NCBI GenBank assembly: GCA_025403435.1
Contig: CM046330.1
Span: 16,142,239-16,206,238, forward strand
Direction: 5' to 3'
Source of the DNA: Artocarpus heterophyllus
Lineage: Eukaryota; Streptophyta; Magnoliopsida; Rosales; Moraceae
DNA: 64,000 bases
The notes under the pieces were generated by a model. It worked only from the letters and a program-made list of their open reading frames with translations. It did no database searches and was not told the DNA's origin. The position numbers and the translations under genes were made by a program. This document shows, piece by piece, positions 1-12,369 of this stretch. Position 1 is the first letter of the stretch. Every line of letters starts with the position of its first letter.

Positions 1-740
1 GGATTTTAGCTCAGTCCCTTTGTAGAAAAGTGTTTGCAATTTAGTCCCTCCATGTAAGTGCCCATGAATAGGTGCCTTATTAGAAGACATTTTATCCTTT
101 CATTCTCCATCTTTCTTCAAGCCAAATTATACTCTCCTCTTCCTCTTATAGCAACCAAACCTCTACAAAAGAAAATACTCATAAATATTTCCCATTGGGC
201 CTCAAAAGTTTCATCGAGTCCAAGCTTTGGAACCTAGACACCTTGGTGCATGATCCTATAACAAATAGTCATTTTATGATCATGAGTTTGTGAAAGTTAG
301 AGTTTAAGATGTATAACCTAAAAGTTTGATTTGTTAAAGGATTTCAAATTTCAAGTTTGTTCAAGGCGTCTAGGGAAATTGAAGAAGTCAAATCGACCGT
401 GGGCAAGAGCTAGGTTACAATATTCATAGTTTTGTAGTATTTTTGGCTATGATGTTTTGAAATGTATTATATGACTTTGGAAGTTTCCTCTTCCCGAGCC
501 TCTTTAGAATCTTTTATTTACTTGCCTGAACCAGTCCATAATGTGGTTCTAAATTACCTTCGTAAGTTAAGAATATCTTGTGCTTGCTTATCACTTACCT
601 GAGCCGTATGATATGCTTCTTCATTGTTCACCTCATGGCCAAGAGGCCAAGGAAAGCCTCAACAGCACCAAAGAACCCTACTTCTTTCAGTTAGGCCGGC
701 AGGTAAACTACCTCAAAAAAGGTAGTTCCAATAGAGGAAG
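1..740. other. AT-rich DNA, no gene recognised
   Basis: No reading frame here resembles a known protein and no terminal repeats were seen. The short open frame around 580-804 has no recognisable domain and the composition is ordinary for the window. It may be older repeat remnant. Confidence 0.5.
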
Positions 741-3043
741 TGTAGCAGCCTTTTTTCTTAAGTTTACCATCGGTATCAGGAGACATAACGACACCCAAGC
801 TTAGGCTTTCTACATAGTTATAAAGTAGGTTTATATCTAAGTATAATCAAGTTTCAAACAATAGTTTATAAGTTTTCTTATGATGTTGATGATATATTTT
901 ACTTTTATGCCCAAAATTCCCTTGTTATACATTAAAAGTGACTTTTTAGAAACGAATTAGATAGAGATATAATTTCACTTTTTACAAACTATAAAATTTA
1001 TGGATCACAAAGAGTAGAGAAACTTTAATAAGGAAAGTTATGAATTACATGAAAGTTTTCATAATTACAGTCTAAGGGCAAAGTTGAAATTTCACACCTA
1101 ATATAGCCTTAGTTAAAAAATAGGCAAAAGATGCTCAAAGTTTTAGAATCAGCCTTTAACCATTTAGAAAATTTTATTCCTTGTGATAGTATGGACCAAA
1201 CTTTAGAAAAACTATTTTGATTGGTTATAGGGGTAAAATTACCAAAATTTTACGTTTCGGGTAACAAATGTAAAATTGAGGAAATTAGTGGCTTAGGGTA
1301 ATAAGTATGTTTTATAGAACCTTCATAGAAGAAAAGATAGAATAGTGACTTAGAAATTTATTCTAATGCCGTTTGAACAATTAGAAAACTGTCATGGGCA
1401 TAAGTGCACAGATTTTTATGTTTCGCGCCAAAATCGTAAAATCATGTAGAATCAAATTTCTCACTGAAGCAAGCTTGGTTTCTACATTGATATGGGTAGA
1501 GAGTAACCACCGGTCTTATGTCCAAAATAGTTTAAATTTTTTCAAGACCCGTTGAGGGCAAAATGATCATTTTGACTATAAGGGTAAAATGGTCAGAACG
1601 GATGCTAAGCCTTACATTTTAGCATTCTATCCTTTAGAGTAGGATGAACCTACCAAGAAATGATTGAATATCATAAGATATATTATTCAAAACCCGTTAG
1701 GGATAAAACAGTTATTTTTTTCATCGTGAGGGTGAAATGTCAAACTAAGGCCGAGTCTCTAGTTTTAACTTGAATATTTGAAGATTAGAAAATAATTCTA
1801 TGGAGATGATTAAATTACATCTCATAATTGACTTAGAAATTGATTATTAAGCAAAAATAAGTAAGATAATTAGCTTATGAAAGAGTAATGATTTCCTTTA
1901 GTAAATGTGTATGATACTTCTTTTATAAAAGGATATAAATTTTAAATAGCCAATAGAGTAAAAAACTTATACTTTTCGTGGATATATTCTCAGGAGGGAA
2001 TAAATTAGTCAAAACACCGTAAGTTGAGGAAACTCAATTTGGATCAAGATAAGTTTCAAACCTCACATACAACATGAAGAAAATAGATTTCGTATACACT
2101 ATATGTATTTGAAATATATTTGTATTGGTTATGCTTATTATTTTTAATGCCAAATTATGATATAGAGTATTCTCAACATTTGTTATGCTCCTTATTTTAA
2201 ATTCATCATGGCATATAGTATGTTCACTAAGTTTACAAGCTCTAGTAAGCTAAAAAAAAGAAATTAAGTGTTGTACCAACCTCTATGTAGGTGAGGATTA
2301 TAAGTCTCTTAATCCAAGGGGAGCATTATGTTAAGTTAAATAATGGCCTCAGTGTTAAATGGTTATACGCATCTAGTACGTACACTTAGATTCGTAGTTC
2401 AAGTTAAGAATAATAATAATATGTTCATGATTAAGCATAATTGGAATCGTGCATTGTACTATTGTTAGAATTCCTTTATAAATGTTTTGTGAGAAATGTT
2501 TGGACCTGTTGAGCGAAAGCTCATTTAGTTCCTTCATGCTATATGGAATCCTGCGAAAAGGTTGATATGAATTATTGAGGGGCTTGGCATAGCAGTGAGA
2601 CAGATGCGAAGGACAAGTTATGGATACTGCTATAGTTTATTTTCTACATTATATTCAAGCAAGTTTAAGATTAAGAATGTTGTATTATGTAATTAATTAA
2701 GTAATTGCTACATGTTTAAAAAAAATTTCCTTTCAATCATCTTTTGAACTCTAAAGGGAACTATTTTCGAATTAGTTTTTTATATTCAAAATATATGAGG
2801 TGTTGTTAAGTTAAGAGCAGCTATATATTTAAATCTTTTGTGATTTAAGATCCTTTAGGTTTGTTTTGAAATTAAAGTAAAAGACTAATATGATTTTTTG
2901 CAAAACATGCATGAGAAATATTTTAAGCTAGGAGTAAATTTGTTTTAAGTATACAAGAAAAAAAAATCCCTAAAATTTTAAGTTCCAACATTATGGTTTT
3001 AGTAAGCTTAAGTTTTAACAGTTCAAATAGTCGGATCGTTACA
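741..3043 (+). repeat. Old LTR-like block, probable solo LTR
   Basis: The block opens with TGTAGCAGCC and closes with GGATCGTTACA, the TG...CA ends typical of Ty3/gypsy LTRs. Its distal part (about 2265-2560) matches, on the opposite strand, the sequence at about 44440-44720: shared landmarks are GTTGTACCAACCTCT and GAGCGAAAGCTCAT in the same order and spacing. That shows it belongs to a repeated family. No matching 5-bp target duplication was found at the ends, so the solo-LTR boundary is an inference and could reflect recombination between elements. No coding sequence is seen inside. Confidence 0.5.
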
Positions 3044-3104
3044 TTATTCATCTAATCAAACACTTAAGACTATAAATGAAGATTTCAAGACCAAGAACAA
3101 GAAT

Positions 3105-4192
3105 TGGATGTGGAGGATGAACCTAGACACGGCAAGAGAGCAAGGACAAAAAAAAAAATCTTTTGATCTATCTATGGAATATGAACCTTTTGGAAAACTA
3201 TAAATTCTTTTGAAGGCCCTTTGCGTTAAGAGGTCCTTAAACGTGAAATTGATTCCATCCTGCAAAATCATGCTTGTGAATTAGTAGATCTCTTTCTACG
3301 ATGTAAACCACTAGGTTACAAATGGCTTTCCAAGAGAAAAATGAAAGTAGATGGATCAATTGATAAGTATAAGGCCAAATTTGTAATTAAAGGATACATG
3401 CAACAAATAAGCTTTGATTACTTTGACATGTTTTCTCTTGTGATGAGAATAAATCCCATCTGGATGATTATCACAATTGTTGCTTTGTCAAATCTCAAAG
3501 TGCATTAAATGGATATTAAAATAACCTTTCTTAATGGAGATTTAGATGAAGAAATATCTATAGAGCAGTTTGAGGGTTTTTCTACTCTAGTTTAGGAAAA
3601 GAAAGTGTGCAATTAGTGAAGTCCTTGTATATAGCTTGAAACAAGCACCAAAACAATGGCATGAGAAATTTGATAGGGAAATGATGGAGAATGGTTCAAA
3701 ATGATGAATGTGACAAATGTGTCTACATTAAGGATACAAAAAATGGCTATATATACTATGTTTTTATGTAGATGACATGCTCATTATTGGTAGGAATGAT
3801 TAGAATGATCAAGTCTATAAAGGCTATGTTAAATTTGAAATTTGATATAAAAGGTATCGGACCAGCTGATCTGATATTGGGAATTAAAATCTCTAGAATA
3901 TCAAAAGGTCTCATTCTAAGTCAGTCATACTACGTGGATAAAATAATAGAGAAATTCTATTTAAGATAATTTTGGCATGCCATAACCTCGTTAGATGTAA
4001 GTTTACATTTATGCAAAAACAAAGGCGTAAGTGTCTCCCAAGTGGAGTACTCAAGAGTAGTAGAAAGTCTGATGTACTTAGTGAGTTGTACAGGATTTGA
4101 CATAGCCTATGTAGTTAGTAAACTGAGTAGATACATGAGTAATTTGGGGGCTAACCATTGAAAGGCTGTAGTAAAAGTACTGAGGTACTTAC
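3105..4192 (+). pseudogene. Ty1/copia pol fragment (reverse transcriptase)
   Basis: Translating the + strand across frames gives the copia reverse transcriptase series in order: the CKPLGYKW block (about 3300), KRKMKVDGSIDKYKAKFV, the MDIK.TFLNGDLDEE block (about 3510), a SLYGLKQAP-like segment (about 3625), and the catalytic YVDDMLIIG block at about 3765. RNase H-side motifs follow (IKGIGPADLILGIKI, then a VEYSRVVESLMYLVSCTGFDIAY-type stretch near 4040-4110). Stops and frameshifts (for example within 3690-3810 and at 3967) break it, so no functional polyprotein is possible. The sequence stops abruptly at about 4192 where another repeat has inserted; the end of the pol region resumes at about 5108. 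Confidence 0.8.
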
Positions 4193-5101
4193 TGTAATAC
4201 CCGACTTTTTAAGCTTCTCACTTAAAAATTAGAAGCTTATGACTTAAAGATTGGAAGTTGTTTTAAAGTTTTAACAAGATTGTAACCAATTAAGCATGAG
4301 GTGGCAATCAAAGGAAGCTAGGTGTCGAAATACAGAGTTAGGTTATGACTCATCACTCTAGTAAGCACAAGGCATCATCATGAGATTAATGACCAACATG
4401 AGCATGACACACAAGCACTAGGTGGCTTACATGCACAATAGCTAAGTAGCATATATGGTTAGTAATGCATGATGCCACATGGTGAGGATTGAAGTAAGCT
4501 TAATGTCTTAGGTGACATGTGGCGAGCATGCACACTGACACTTGGCACACATGCACAATGACATGCAATGATACCTGTCAATCTATGACTTAATGTGTGC
4601 ATTGTCATGCTTAATTGATACCTATAAGTAGGAGATCAATGGACCAATTTGTAGCATGCCTAAAGGTTGGGCATCTGAGTGCGAAAATGAAAGAAAGAAG
4701 AGAAAGGAAAAATAAATGTGAGAAAGAGTAAAAAGGAAATAACAGAATAATTTTGCCTCTTAAGCAGCTTATGGTAAGTATACCTTTCACTGCATCACTT
4801 GAACAGCAACATGTTTGTGAAAATAAATTTTTAATTTACATTAATTATGATTATGATATCTACATATTTTAACATGTTTTATGAAAAGTGTTTTATGTAT
4901 AATGTAAACTCTTGTGCTTATTATGAACCAAAGAATGTTAATGTTATAAGGGCCAAATCCCTTATGGAAAAGAGTTCCAACAAAAGGAAGGCAATAAGTA
5001 TAACGTAAAAGTTCTAATAATACAAGATAAACATCATATAAAGGGGCCCTAAAGTTACAAGTTAAAGAAAAGCATTTTGAACATGAAATCTATATGGTAT
5101 A
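4193..5101 (+). mobile_element. Probable solo LTR inserted in the copia remnant
   Basis: The insert begins TGTAATACCC right where the copia reading frame breaks off and ends near GGTATA. CTTAC lies on both sides (4188-4192 and 5102-5106), a candidate 5-bp target duplication. A TATA-like CCTATAAGTAGG lies at about 4620 and there is no coding sequence, as expected of an LTR. The right end is TA rather than CA, so it would need one or more mutations. Not closely similar by eye to the other LTRs in the window. Confidence 0.5.
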
Positions 5102-5106
5102 CTTAC

Positions 5107-5412
5107 TGAGGTAAATGCTGTGATAGAAGTTTATTGCCTTAGGTAAATGCTGTGAAAAGGCAAAATGGCGACGCCATTTCTTCGAGGATATTTCAAGATG
5201 GCTAAACCTATGCCGTCAATATGTATTCATTGTGATAGTAAGTGAGCAATTGGAAGGGCATAGAGTAACATGCACAATGGTAAATATAAACATATATGTC
5301 ATAGACACAATGCCATTATACAACTACTTTCAACTAGAGTTATCAATATTGACCATGTAATATTGAAAGATAGCATTGCGAATCCGCTAACCAAAGGGTT
5401 AAATAGATAGTT
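5107..5412 (+). pseudogene. Ty1/copia RNase H end
   Basis: Copia coding sequence resumes: a KFIALGK..EKAKW segment at about 5127, FLEDISRW, then after a frame change CIHCDSK (about 5217) and HRHNAIIQLLST and PLTKGLNR (about 5308-5410), the classic C-terminal motifs of copia RNase H. Stops (for example in place of a residue after CDSK) and frame changes show decay. About 70 codons expected between the pieces on either side of the insert are missing, so a deletion accompanied or followed the insertion. Confidence 0.75.
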
Positions 5413-6055
5413 GGTTAAAAAATCGAGGGAAATGAGACTAAATCCCATAAAATAATTTGTCGATACAATGTAAACCCAACCTAGTTGGCTAGAGATCCTA
5501 AGATCTAGGTTCAAAGGGACAACCTAGTTGTAAATACAGTGTGAGATCATTGTTGGGGTTATCCTCCTATCCATTCCTATGATGAAAATAGTGATACCCG
5601 TAGGAATAAGGTTAAGCTATGCTTTTAGTGATTCTTAGGCGTCGGTATTGGTATCCAAGCAGAGTAATGTGGGTTACTCTTAGATAAGAAATTACCTATG
5701 TGAGAGAGAAGTGGGGCCACTTTAAAGGAGACTTGTATAAAGCTCAATTCTTTAGAAACTCTTTCAGAACTAGGGAGATGTTCACGACTAAAATGAACCT
5801 AAGAAGAGAACTAAAACATGATAGGATAGATTCATGTTTGAGGTATATCATCGTTCACACAAATGACCGAATAGTTTGAGGATATAGTGTCTCATGACTC
5901 GTAGTAAAGTAAATATATTTTTACAAAGAAAGGTTCAATAGGTAACATCTATCTATACTACGCAGGATCTGACCGTTGAACTCTATCACTAGATCAAAAC
6001 TTTGTGTCCCTCACTTTGATTCATGTCATTTGTTAATTTTGTTTATGTGGGGGAT
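5413..6055 (+). mobile_element. Copia 3' untranslated region and polypurine tract
   Basis: Non-coding stretch between the end of pol and the 3' LTR. It closes with the purine run GTGGGGGAT (6047-6055), immediately followed by TGTTGG, which is the usual polypurine tract and LTR start of plant copia elements. No open frame of interest. Confidence 0.65.
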
Positions 6056-6260
6056 TGTTGGAAAAACATGGTTCATTAACCATGTTAAGTGGCCATTTTT
6101 AGGCTTGCTTATGAGTGAGTGGTTTTTGTAGAAGATCAAAGTAAGTAGGTTTAAGTTCTTCTTTGTGAGATCTTTGAAATGGTGTATTATATGCTCAAAA
6201 TAATACATAGGTGGATGAAATTTTGACTCCCAAAATAAGCAGCTTAAAAGCCTCATTAAA
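6056..6260 (+). repeat. Start of copia 3' LTR (truncated)
   Basis: Begins TGTTGGAAAAACATGG directly after the polypurine tract. The right end is not clear; sequence character changes between about 6260 and 6357, so the LTR is probably truncated or overwritten there. No 5' LTR of this element was found in the window. Confidence 0.55.
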
Positions 6261-6356
6261 ATGATTTAGTGGAGGATTAAATAAGCGGAAATTACAAAAA
6301 TTGTAACCTTTGGATTAAGTTTGGTTAATTTGAAATCTGCTTGGTATTTTTCATCA

Positions 6357-6494
6357 ATGGAGAAATCTAACAACGCAACCACAGAACACGATCGAGTACC
6401 TGATCGCACCCTTTGTCGGCAAGAAGTCGTCAACCTCATCGTCTTCAAAAGCATCCTAGTTGATCCGGTCGATCGAGTCCTAGACAGCCGCTAA
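6357..6494 (+). CDS. Short unrecognised open frame, 45 aa
   Basis: An ATG-initiated frame of 45 codons starting MEKSNNATTEHDRVPDR and ending LDSR, followed by TAA. It lies at the left edge of a stretch clearly richer in G and C than its surroundings (6357-6740). No domain was recognised. It could be a captured exon fragment or chance; there is no direct sign that it is translated. Confidence 0.15.
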   Translation: MEKSNNATTEHDRVPDRTLCRQEVVNLIVFKSILVDPVDRVLDSR

Positions 6495-6747
6495 TTTGGT
6501 TGATTTTGAGGAGTTGAAGCCTGAGCAGGTTGCCGATTTGGTCGATGCTAAACTGGTCTCGAGAGCTTGAGTCGACCGCCGCAAAAGCCTCCTCCTCACC
6601 GATCTAGTCGATTTTGAGTAGCCAAAGCCTCCACTTTGAATTGTTCTCTTCCTTTCCCTTCATCGACAGCATCTGACTCATTACATAGAAGCACTGCGGC
6701 TTTAGCGGCGGTTGCCACTGTCCCTGCTGCCATTGAAGTCGCCACCC

Positions 6748-6807
6748 GAAGAAAGAAGAAAGAAGAAGAAGAAGAAGAAAAAGAAGAAGAACAAGAAGAA
6801 GAAGAGA
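6748..6807 (+). repeat. (GAA)n microsatellite
   Basis: About 60 bp of imperfect GAA/AAGAAG repeats. Read as protein it gives a Glu/Lys run inside a 65-codon open frame (6636-6833), but the repeat makes frames open in several phases, so this is weak evidence of coding. Confidence 0.9.
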
Positions 6808-6839
6808 TGAAAGAAGTGTCGAAGAGAGAATAGAGAAAG

Positions 6840-8182
6840 GTAATATTTGTGACAATATACAACTTTGTCTTTTGTTTTCCCTCTGCAAGGAATTATTTTG
6901 GCCGCAAAAAGTAAATCAAGAAACAAGTGGCATTAACATGGTTTTCACTCCAATTATTTTGAAGTCGTTTGTCGCTAGAGAGAGGGTATCATGAGTTAAT
7001 TAATTTCTGTATATGGTATCTTATCTATAAAAGTATATGTTGCTAAGGACTTCAACTTTAATCATATTTGAATACTTACATGCCATTTGCTTAGAAAATT
7101 GTTAAGTTAATTAATATCATAAGATTCTATTTCTATGTCAACTTATTGTAACATGAGTTGGTAAACTTTTTCTGTTATTATTTTGATAACCTTCAATTTA
7201 ATTATACACTTTAGTTTCTAAACTATATTTAGATGTTTTTAGGAGATGGTCCAATGTTGTTTGATTGATTTCGAGAAAGTACCGAGAGACATCTTTTCAT
7301 GCTATATCAGATCTGTTCACGCTGATCCAAAATCAAGATTATATTTGTTTTGTTTTGTTTTTTTTTTTTTTCTTTGTTTTTAATGTTGAAGTTGAGAGAA
7401 TTGGGGGATTGCCCTGTTGAATTGAGTTTGTGAAAAAAAAAAATGTTGAGAGTTAGCTTTATATATTTTGAATCTAGATAATTGCATCAAGATGACAAGA
7501 AGAAATTCATTGTACAACATAATGAAACCAAAATAAGAAAAACTAAAATATATCTTGTTTGAGATCAAAACTAGAATATGTTTTGACGAAGGTTAAATTA
7601 TTGATAGCTATTGTATATTAAAAAAATTTTAAAAAAAGAAAGAAAAGTCTAGGTTTGATTTTATAGTGATCCTGTATTGATGCAGGAAAAAAAAATGTAA
7701 GATTGTAATTTGTAAGAAGCTTAAGGGAAATTCACTGTTTTGAAGTTCCTCAACTAATATTCTGAGCGGTTATTTTTCTTTCTTTTTTTTTCTCCCCTTT
7801 TTATTTTATTTCAAAATTGAATGTGATTTTCAATTTCCCATTGCATTTCATTTTACTTTATTGTTTTCTGGATTTGTTTTAAATCCTTACATGCTAAACA
7901 TTTCACATAACTACTTTACATTTTTCTCTAGATTAAAAATTGTTTCACTCATTATTATAATTAAACTCTATTAATTTGTAGTAAATAAAATGGAAAGGCT
8001 TCATATTTCGAAAAAAAGGAATTGGTATTGGTTTTTATCCGATGAGCTAAAGGAACAATACAATAAGAAACGAAGAGAAACGTATGCCAACAAAAAAAAA
8101 AAAAAAGGCTATTAGGAAACCCACATGATGACCAAGGGCAAAGTTGCGTCATTGCTTTTAATACATTTGAAATAGGCAAGTG
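6840..8182. other. AT-rich intergenic DNA, nothing recognised
   Basis: Contains homopolymer T and A runs (for example around 7350 and 8090) and no supportable gene, terminal repeat or RNA. Confidence 0.5.
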
Positions 8183-9430
8183 ATAGAATCAGACCATTAA
8201 TGATTCTAACTTATGTATTTGACTAGTTTTGAGTAAATTGATAATTTTTATATCATGTTTTTGTTTTTATTTAAGCTTGAATAAAATTTAGTTAATTAGA
8301 CTTTAAATTATATTTTTATGTTATTTTTATTTTTATTTTACTATTTATTTATTTTATTTATTTTTATATATTAGTAGGTGAAAAGAACAAATTGGGGGCT
8401 TAAAAGCATTGTTGGAAGCTTTGAGTCAGCATAAAACGTGCCCCTATGCCATAAAAGCCACACTCTAGTGTGGCGTCACAGGGAGCTGGCACCCACTCGC
8501 CAGCTAGACCCTGCGGCCAAGCGAGGAAACCATCAAGCCTGTACAAAAAAGCACGTGGCCGGCCGCACGTTTTAGTGCTCGTAGCCTTGCGTGTGCCTTT
8601 TTGCCCTATATGTAAGAATTTCGAAGCACGCAGCCACCGTTAGGACTTCCCCGCCCTTGTGCGATCCTATTCTGAATCAAATATGTTGTTGATTTTGAGG
8701 TTGATTTGAGGAGAAGATCTCCGAGATTTTGGAGACCTATAAATATAAATTTCTACAGCTTTGTGTGGAACTTTTGAGCGAATTTTGGGAAAGGAACTAT
8801 AGCATCCACTTGGGTTTGAAGAAGAGTTTTTCCATGAGTTTACTTCTTTACTTGCTCCTTTCTTTGAAATTCTTGTAAATTACTATAGATTTTATTTTTA
8901 TATTTTGTTTTGTGAATTTATATTTATTTGTAATTGTGTATAGCTAAATTTTTTAGTCTAGAGGGCTATGGATCGAAGTTGAAATTGTAATTGGATTATT
9001 GCATATTGATTTCCATTTTCTATTTATTTGTGTTTTCTTAAGTTTAATGCCTTAATTGATTGATCACCAATTAGTTGATTTTGTATTAGGATTCGTACTT
9101 AGAAAAGGGCAATTTTAAATGTGGGTGTAGGAAATACAACCTAATGAATTGTAGGGTTGGAATATTGGGATTAATTAATTTGGAAAATTCTAAATTGAGT
9201 ACTTGGGAGAGAAAAAATTGAGATACATGAGTGTTCTAAGCCAATAAATAAGAGAAATTAATTTGTCAATGATTTAGGCAATTACCAATTATAATGGAAA
9301 CTGGTGAGAGAGTTCTTCTAGACCCGTTTTATTATCTTGTACTTAAGTAATTATTCTTTTGATTTATTTTTTATTAATTTTATTTTAGTTTATTTTTTTA
9401 ATTAAAATTTCCATTAAATTAATATTGTTT
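8183..9430 (+). repeat. LTR-like transcribed repeat remnant
   Basis: The left part starts TGATAGAATCAG. A GC-richer block (8430-8680) is followed by a clear TATA-type site CCTATAAATATAAAT (8736-8750), then a T-rich tract with plant LTR-leader character. This is the layout of an LTR promoter, but no partner LTR, primer site or coding region was found, so assignment to a lineage is not possible. It may end where the small MITE begins. Confidence 0.35.
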
Positions 9431-9480
9431 AGAGAAAATTAGAAGTTCTTAAACCACAATAGATGGTAAAAATTTACAAG

Positions 9481-9861
9481 ACGTTTGGTGCGTAGGTTCA
9501 ACTGGTTCAAACTATATAGGCGGTTCAAATTAACGTTTAATTGAGTAATAATTGAGGCTAGTTTAATATATGGAGGTGGTTTTAAAATAGCCTAAACTCC
9601 CAAAATTCAAACTTTGCCCTCTTTTCAAGTTCATATGGTTTGAACTATTTTCTACAATACAAACCATTCTTATTTTCATTTTACTTTCATAAATTATATT
9701 TTTCCAAACATCAGTTTTCATTTTAAGCTTGATATTCTTGTTTTAAATCTTTATATTCCAAATATCAGTTCAAAATCACAGTTTAAACTACATAGTTTAG
9801 AATTCACAGTTTAAACTATAAGGTTCTAAACCACACTATTTTAAACCCGCGCACTAAACGA
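9481..9861. mobile_element. MITE-like element
   Basis: The ends form imperfect terminal inverted repeats: ACGTTTGGTGCG on the left and, reverse complemented, TCGTTTAGTGCG on the right (10 of 12 match). The interior carries repeated GTTCAAACTA/AGTTTAAACTA words near both ends, typical of small non-autonomous DNA elements. No coding. I could not see a convincing target duplication, so the superfamily is uncertain. Confidence 0.4.
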
Positions 9862-10080
9862 ACTATTAGTAATCCAATCACTAAGGAAATCGACATTCTA
9901 CTCCCACTCTATTACTTATAATCGTGTACACTGTACGCGAACAACAAGAATATTTTCAAGTTTATATATATTTTACTTTTTTAGGAAAAAAAATATAATA
10001 CTAAGAGATAGTAATAGAGTATAGAGACTCCTTTCGTTAAATCCACATTAAATCATTGTACTTTACGAAAAAGAAAAATT

Positions 10081-11768
10081 GTGTCGAGTTTGGAAGATAT
10101 TGTTTTCCAGCCGGATGTGCTGCCATCAGTATCTCCTTGCAAACATTGTCATGCAATGACGTTTTCTCACGAGACAAAAGGTTTTTGTTGCCCAGATGGA
10201 GAAATTTCATGGCTACCTTCTGAGCTTTATGAGTTATTTACCTCAACTTTAGAAGAAGCCAAGGAATTTTAAAAATACATTTGTACTTGCAACAGCACTT
10301 TTGCTTTCACGTTTAGTGTTAAGCATGATAAGGATTTGTGTATGACTAACAAAGGAATGTACACATTTCAAGTTCAAGGCCAGGTGTATCATTTCATAAA
10401 TGAGTTGTTACCATTAAATGGACAATCTTCATATCTACAATTGTATTTTTATAACACAGTTAGCATGACTTGGAGTATCAGATGGGTAATTCAAAGAAGA
10501 TGAATCTCTCAAGTTGCAACAACATGGGTGGAGGATGATTCTTCAGGAAAGCATGAGGGTTGTCAAATTGTTGTGTTGCTAAGAGGTCATACCGCACATT
10601 CAAGATTTAATATTTCTCTTAACAATGAAAGGGAAATTTATGTGCTATTAGCAAACAATCACGGTAGGCAATGTTAATTGAAGATGCAAGGCAAATAATT
10701 TGCGATGATCGAAGATTCCTATGTCTTCGATCGAGTTACGAGACATAAATGGCTCAAACGAATGTTTTGGTGGCAAAATAGTTATATTTGTGGGTGATTT
10801 TCGTCAAGTAATGCCGATTGTCCAAAAAGCAAGAAAAGAAGAGATTATTGATGCAACTTTAGTTAGATCTTATTTATGGCCACATCTCGAAAAGATTGTA
10901 CTCACGAAAAACTTACTAGCAAGATCGGATTCACAATTTTGTGATTTACTCTTGCGGATAGGAGATGGAAGAGAACCAACAAGTGACAATGAAAAAGTAA
11001 ACATTGCAACATCTATGATAATTCCATAGGAAGAAGATCTTACATCAATGACAAAGTTAGTAAATAATTTTTTCCCAGATATAGTCAATATTTTCAAAAC
11101 ATAGATACAATGATTAATCGAGCAATATTAAACACGAATGCATGACTATGCGGACGTGATAAATAATCTTCTTATTGATCAATTCCCTGATGATCCTGTT
11201 ACATATTATAGCTTTGACAAGACAACGGGGAAAAAAATGAACAAAAGATCCTATAAGATTTCTTGAATAACTTTACACCAAGTGGATTTCCTCCTCATCA
11301 ATTAATGTTGAAAAAAAAAATTGTCCCATTATGTTGCTTAGAAATATTAATTACTCTTAAGGACTATGTAATAGTACAAGACTAATTTGCTGTAAGTTTA
11401 CTCCAAATTTAATTGATGCAGAAATAATTGCTGGTCATCGTCGAGGAAAACATGTCTTTTTACCAAGAAGTCCATTTGTACCTGTCGAAGGTGACCAAGT
11501 AGAATTTCGTCTAAGAGAACCAATTTCCAATTCGATTAAGTTTTACTATAACGATAAATAAACATAAAGGATAAACTTTAGATTATATTGGTATATATTC
11601 ACCTGAACTTGTGATCTCTCATGGTCAATTATATGTTCTTTTATTTAGAGCTAAAACAATGCACTCTCTTAAGGTACTAATTTGACCTGCCCTTGCTGAT
11701 AGTTTTAACGATGAGCAAACTAAAAATATTGTTTATCATGAATTATTAGATTTGATGAGGTCACAATG
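10081..11768 (+). pseudogene. Helitron helicase pseudogene
   Basis: The left part encodes a Helitron N-terminal motif: CKHCHAMTFSHETKGFCCPDG (the cysteine-rich segment of plant Helitron Rep-helicases), followed after a stop by a KYI.TCNSTFAFTF-type segment and FQVQGQVYHFINELLP. The Rep catalytic region is missing. From about 10720 the helicase resumes with GGKIVIFVGDFRQVMPIV (Walker B-type motif II region), then SYLWPHLEKIVLTKN. The C-terminal end is at about 11420-11768 with DAEIIAGHHRGKHVFLPR and HGQLYVLLFRA, a mutated form of helicase motif VI. Multiple stops and frame changes rule out function. The Helitron ends (5' TC, 3' hairpin plus CTRR) were not identified. Confidence 0.8.
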
Positions 11769-12327
11769 ATTGCAAAAAGACAAATTCTGAACGTTCTGCA
11801 TTTTCATTAGTATTTGATTAATTCCTTTGAGCCTTTTTGTTTGCTTTAATTTTCTAAGTTATTTTAATTTTGCTTCTTAATTAAAATATTAGTTATCTAT
11901 CTGTACTGAGTACAGAAAAAAAAAAAAAAGTCAAACAAACAAAGCTTATGAAAGAAATTTCTCCAGCTAAATGAGGTTGGATTGCAAAAGTATTAGCACA
12001 TGAAAAGAGCATGCCAAGTATCGGACTTCCTCTAAAAATCAACATCTTATATTTGTTCATGATAAGGTAAGTTTTAGCAATTTCCAATTAGAATATACTC
12101 ATTAAATTTCTTCATTTTATTTCTTCGAAGTTGAGTCTTGAAACAACAAACATATACAAGCGTAATGGATTGATATAAATGTAATTAAAAATAAATAAAT
12201 CTTAGATCCAATAGCATTTTCAATGTTCTTTGTAAATCTAAAATATAAAAGTTCATAATCGTTACTATGACACACAAAATTATATTTCCCCTTTTAGTAT
12301 CAACACAAAAGGTTGTGTTATATACAT

Positions 12328-12369
<42 letters not shown>

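Noticed and set aside
684..706. GGCCGGCAGG near 690 as another palindrome cluster
   Set aside because: A single partial match without neighbouring units; chance or unrelated.
6636..6833. 65-codon frame with Glu/Lys-rich C-terminus as a gene
   Set aside because: The open frame depends largely on the (GAA)n microsatellite, which opens several phases on both strands; no domain is seen.
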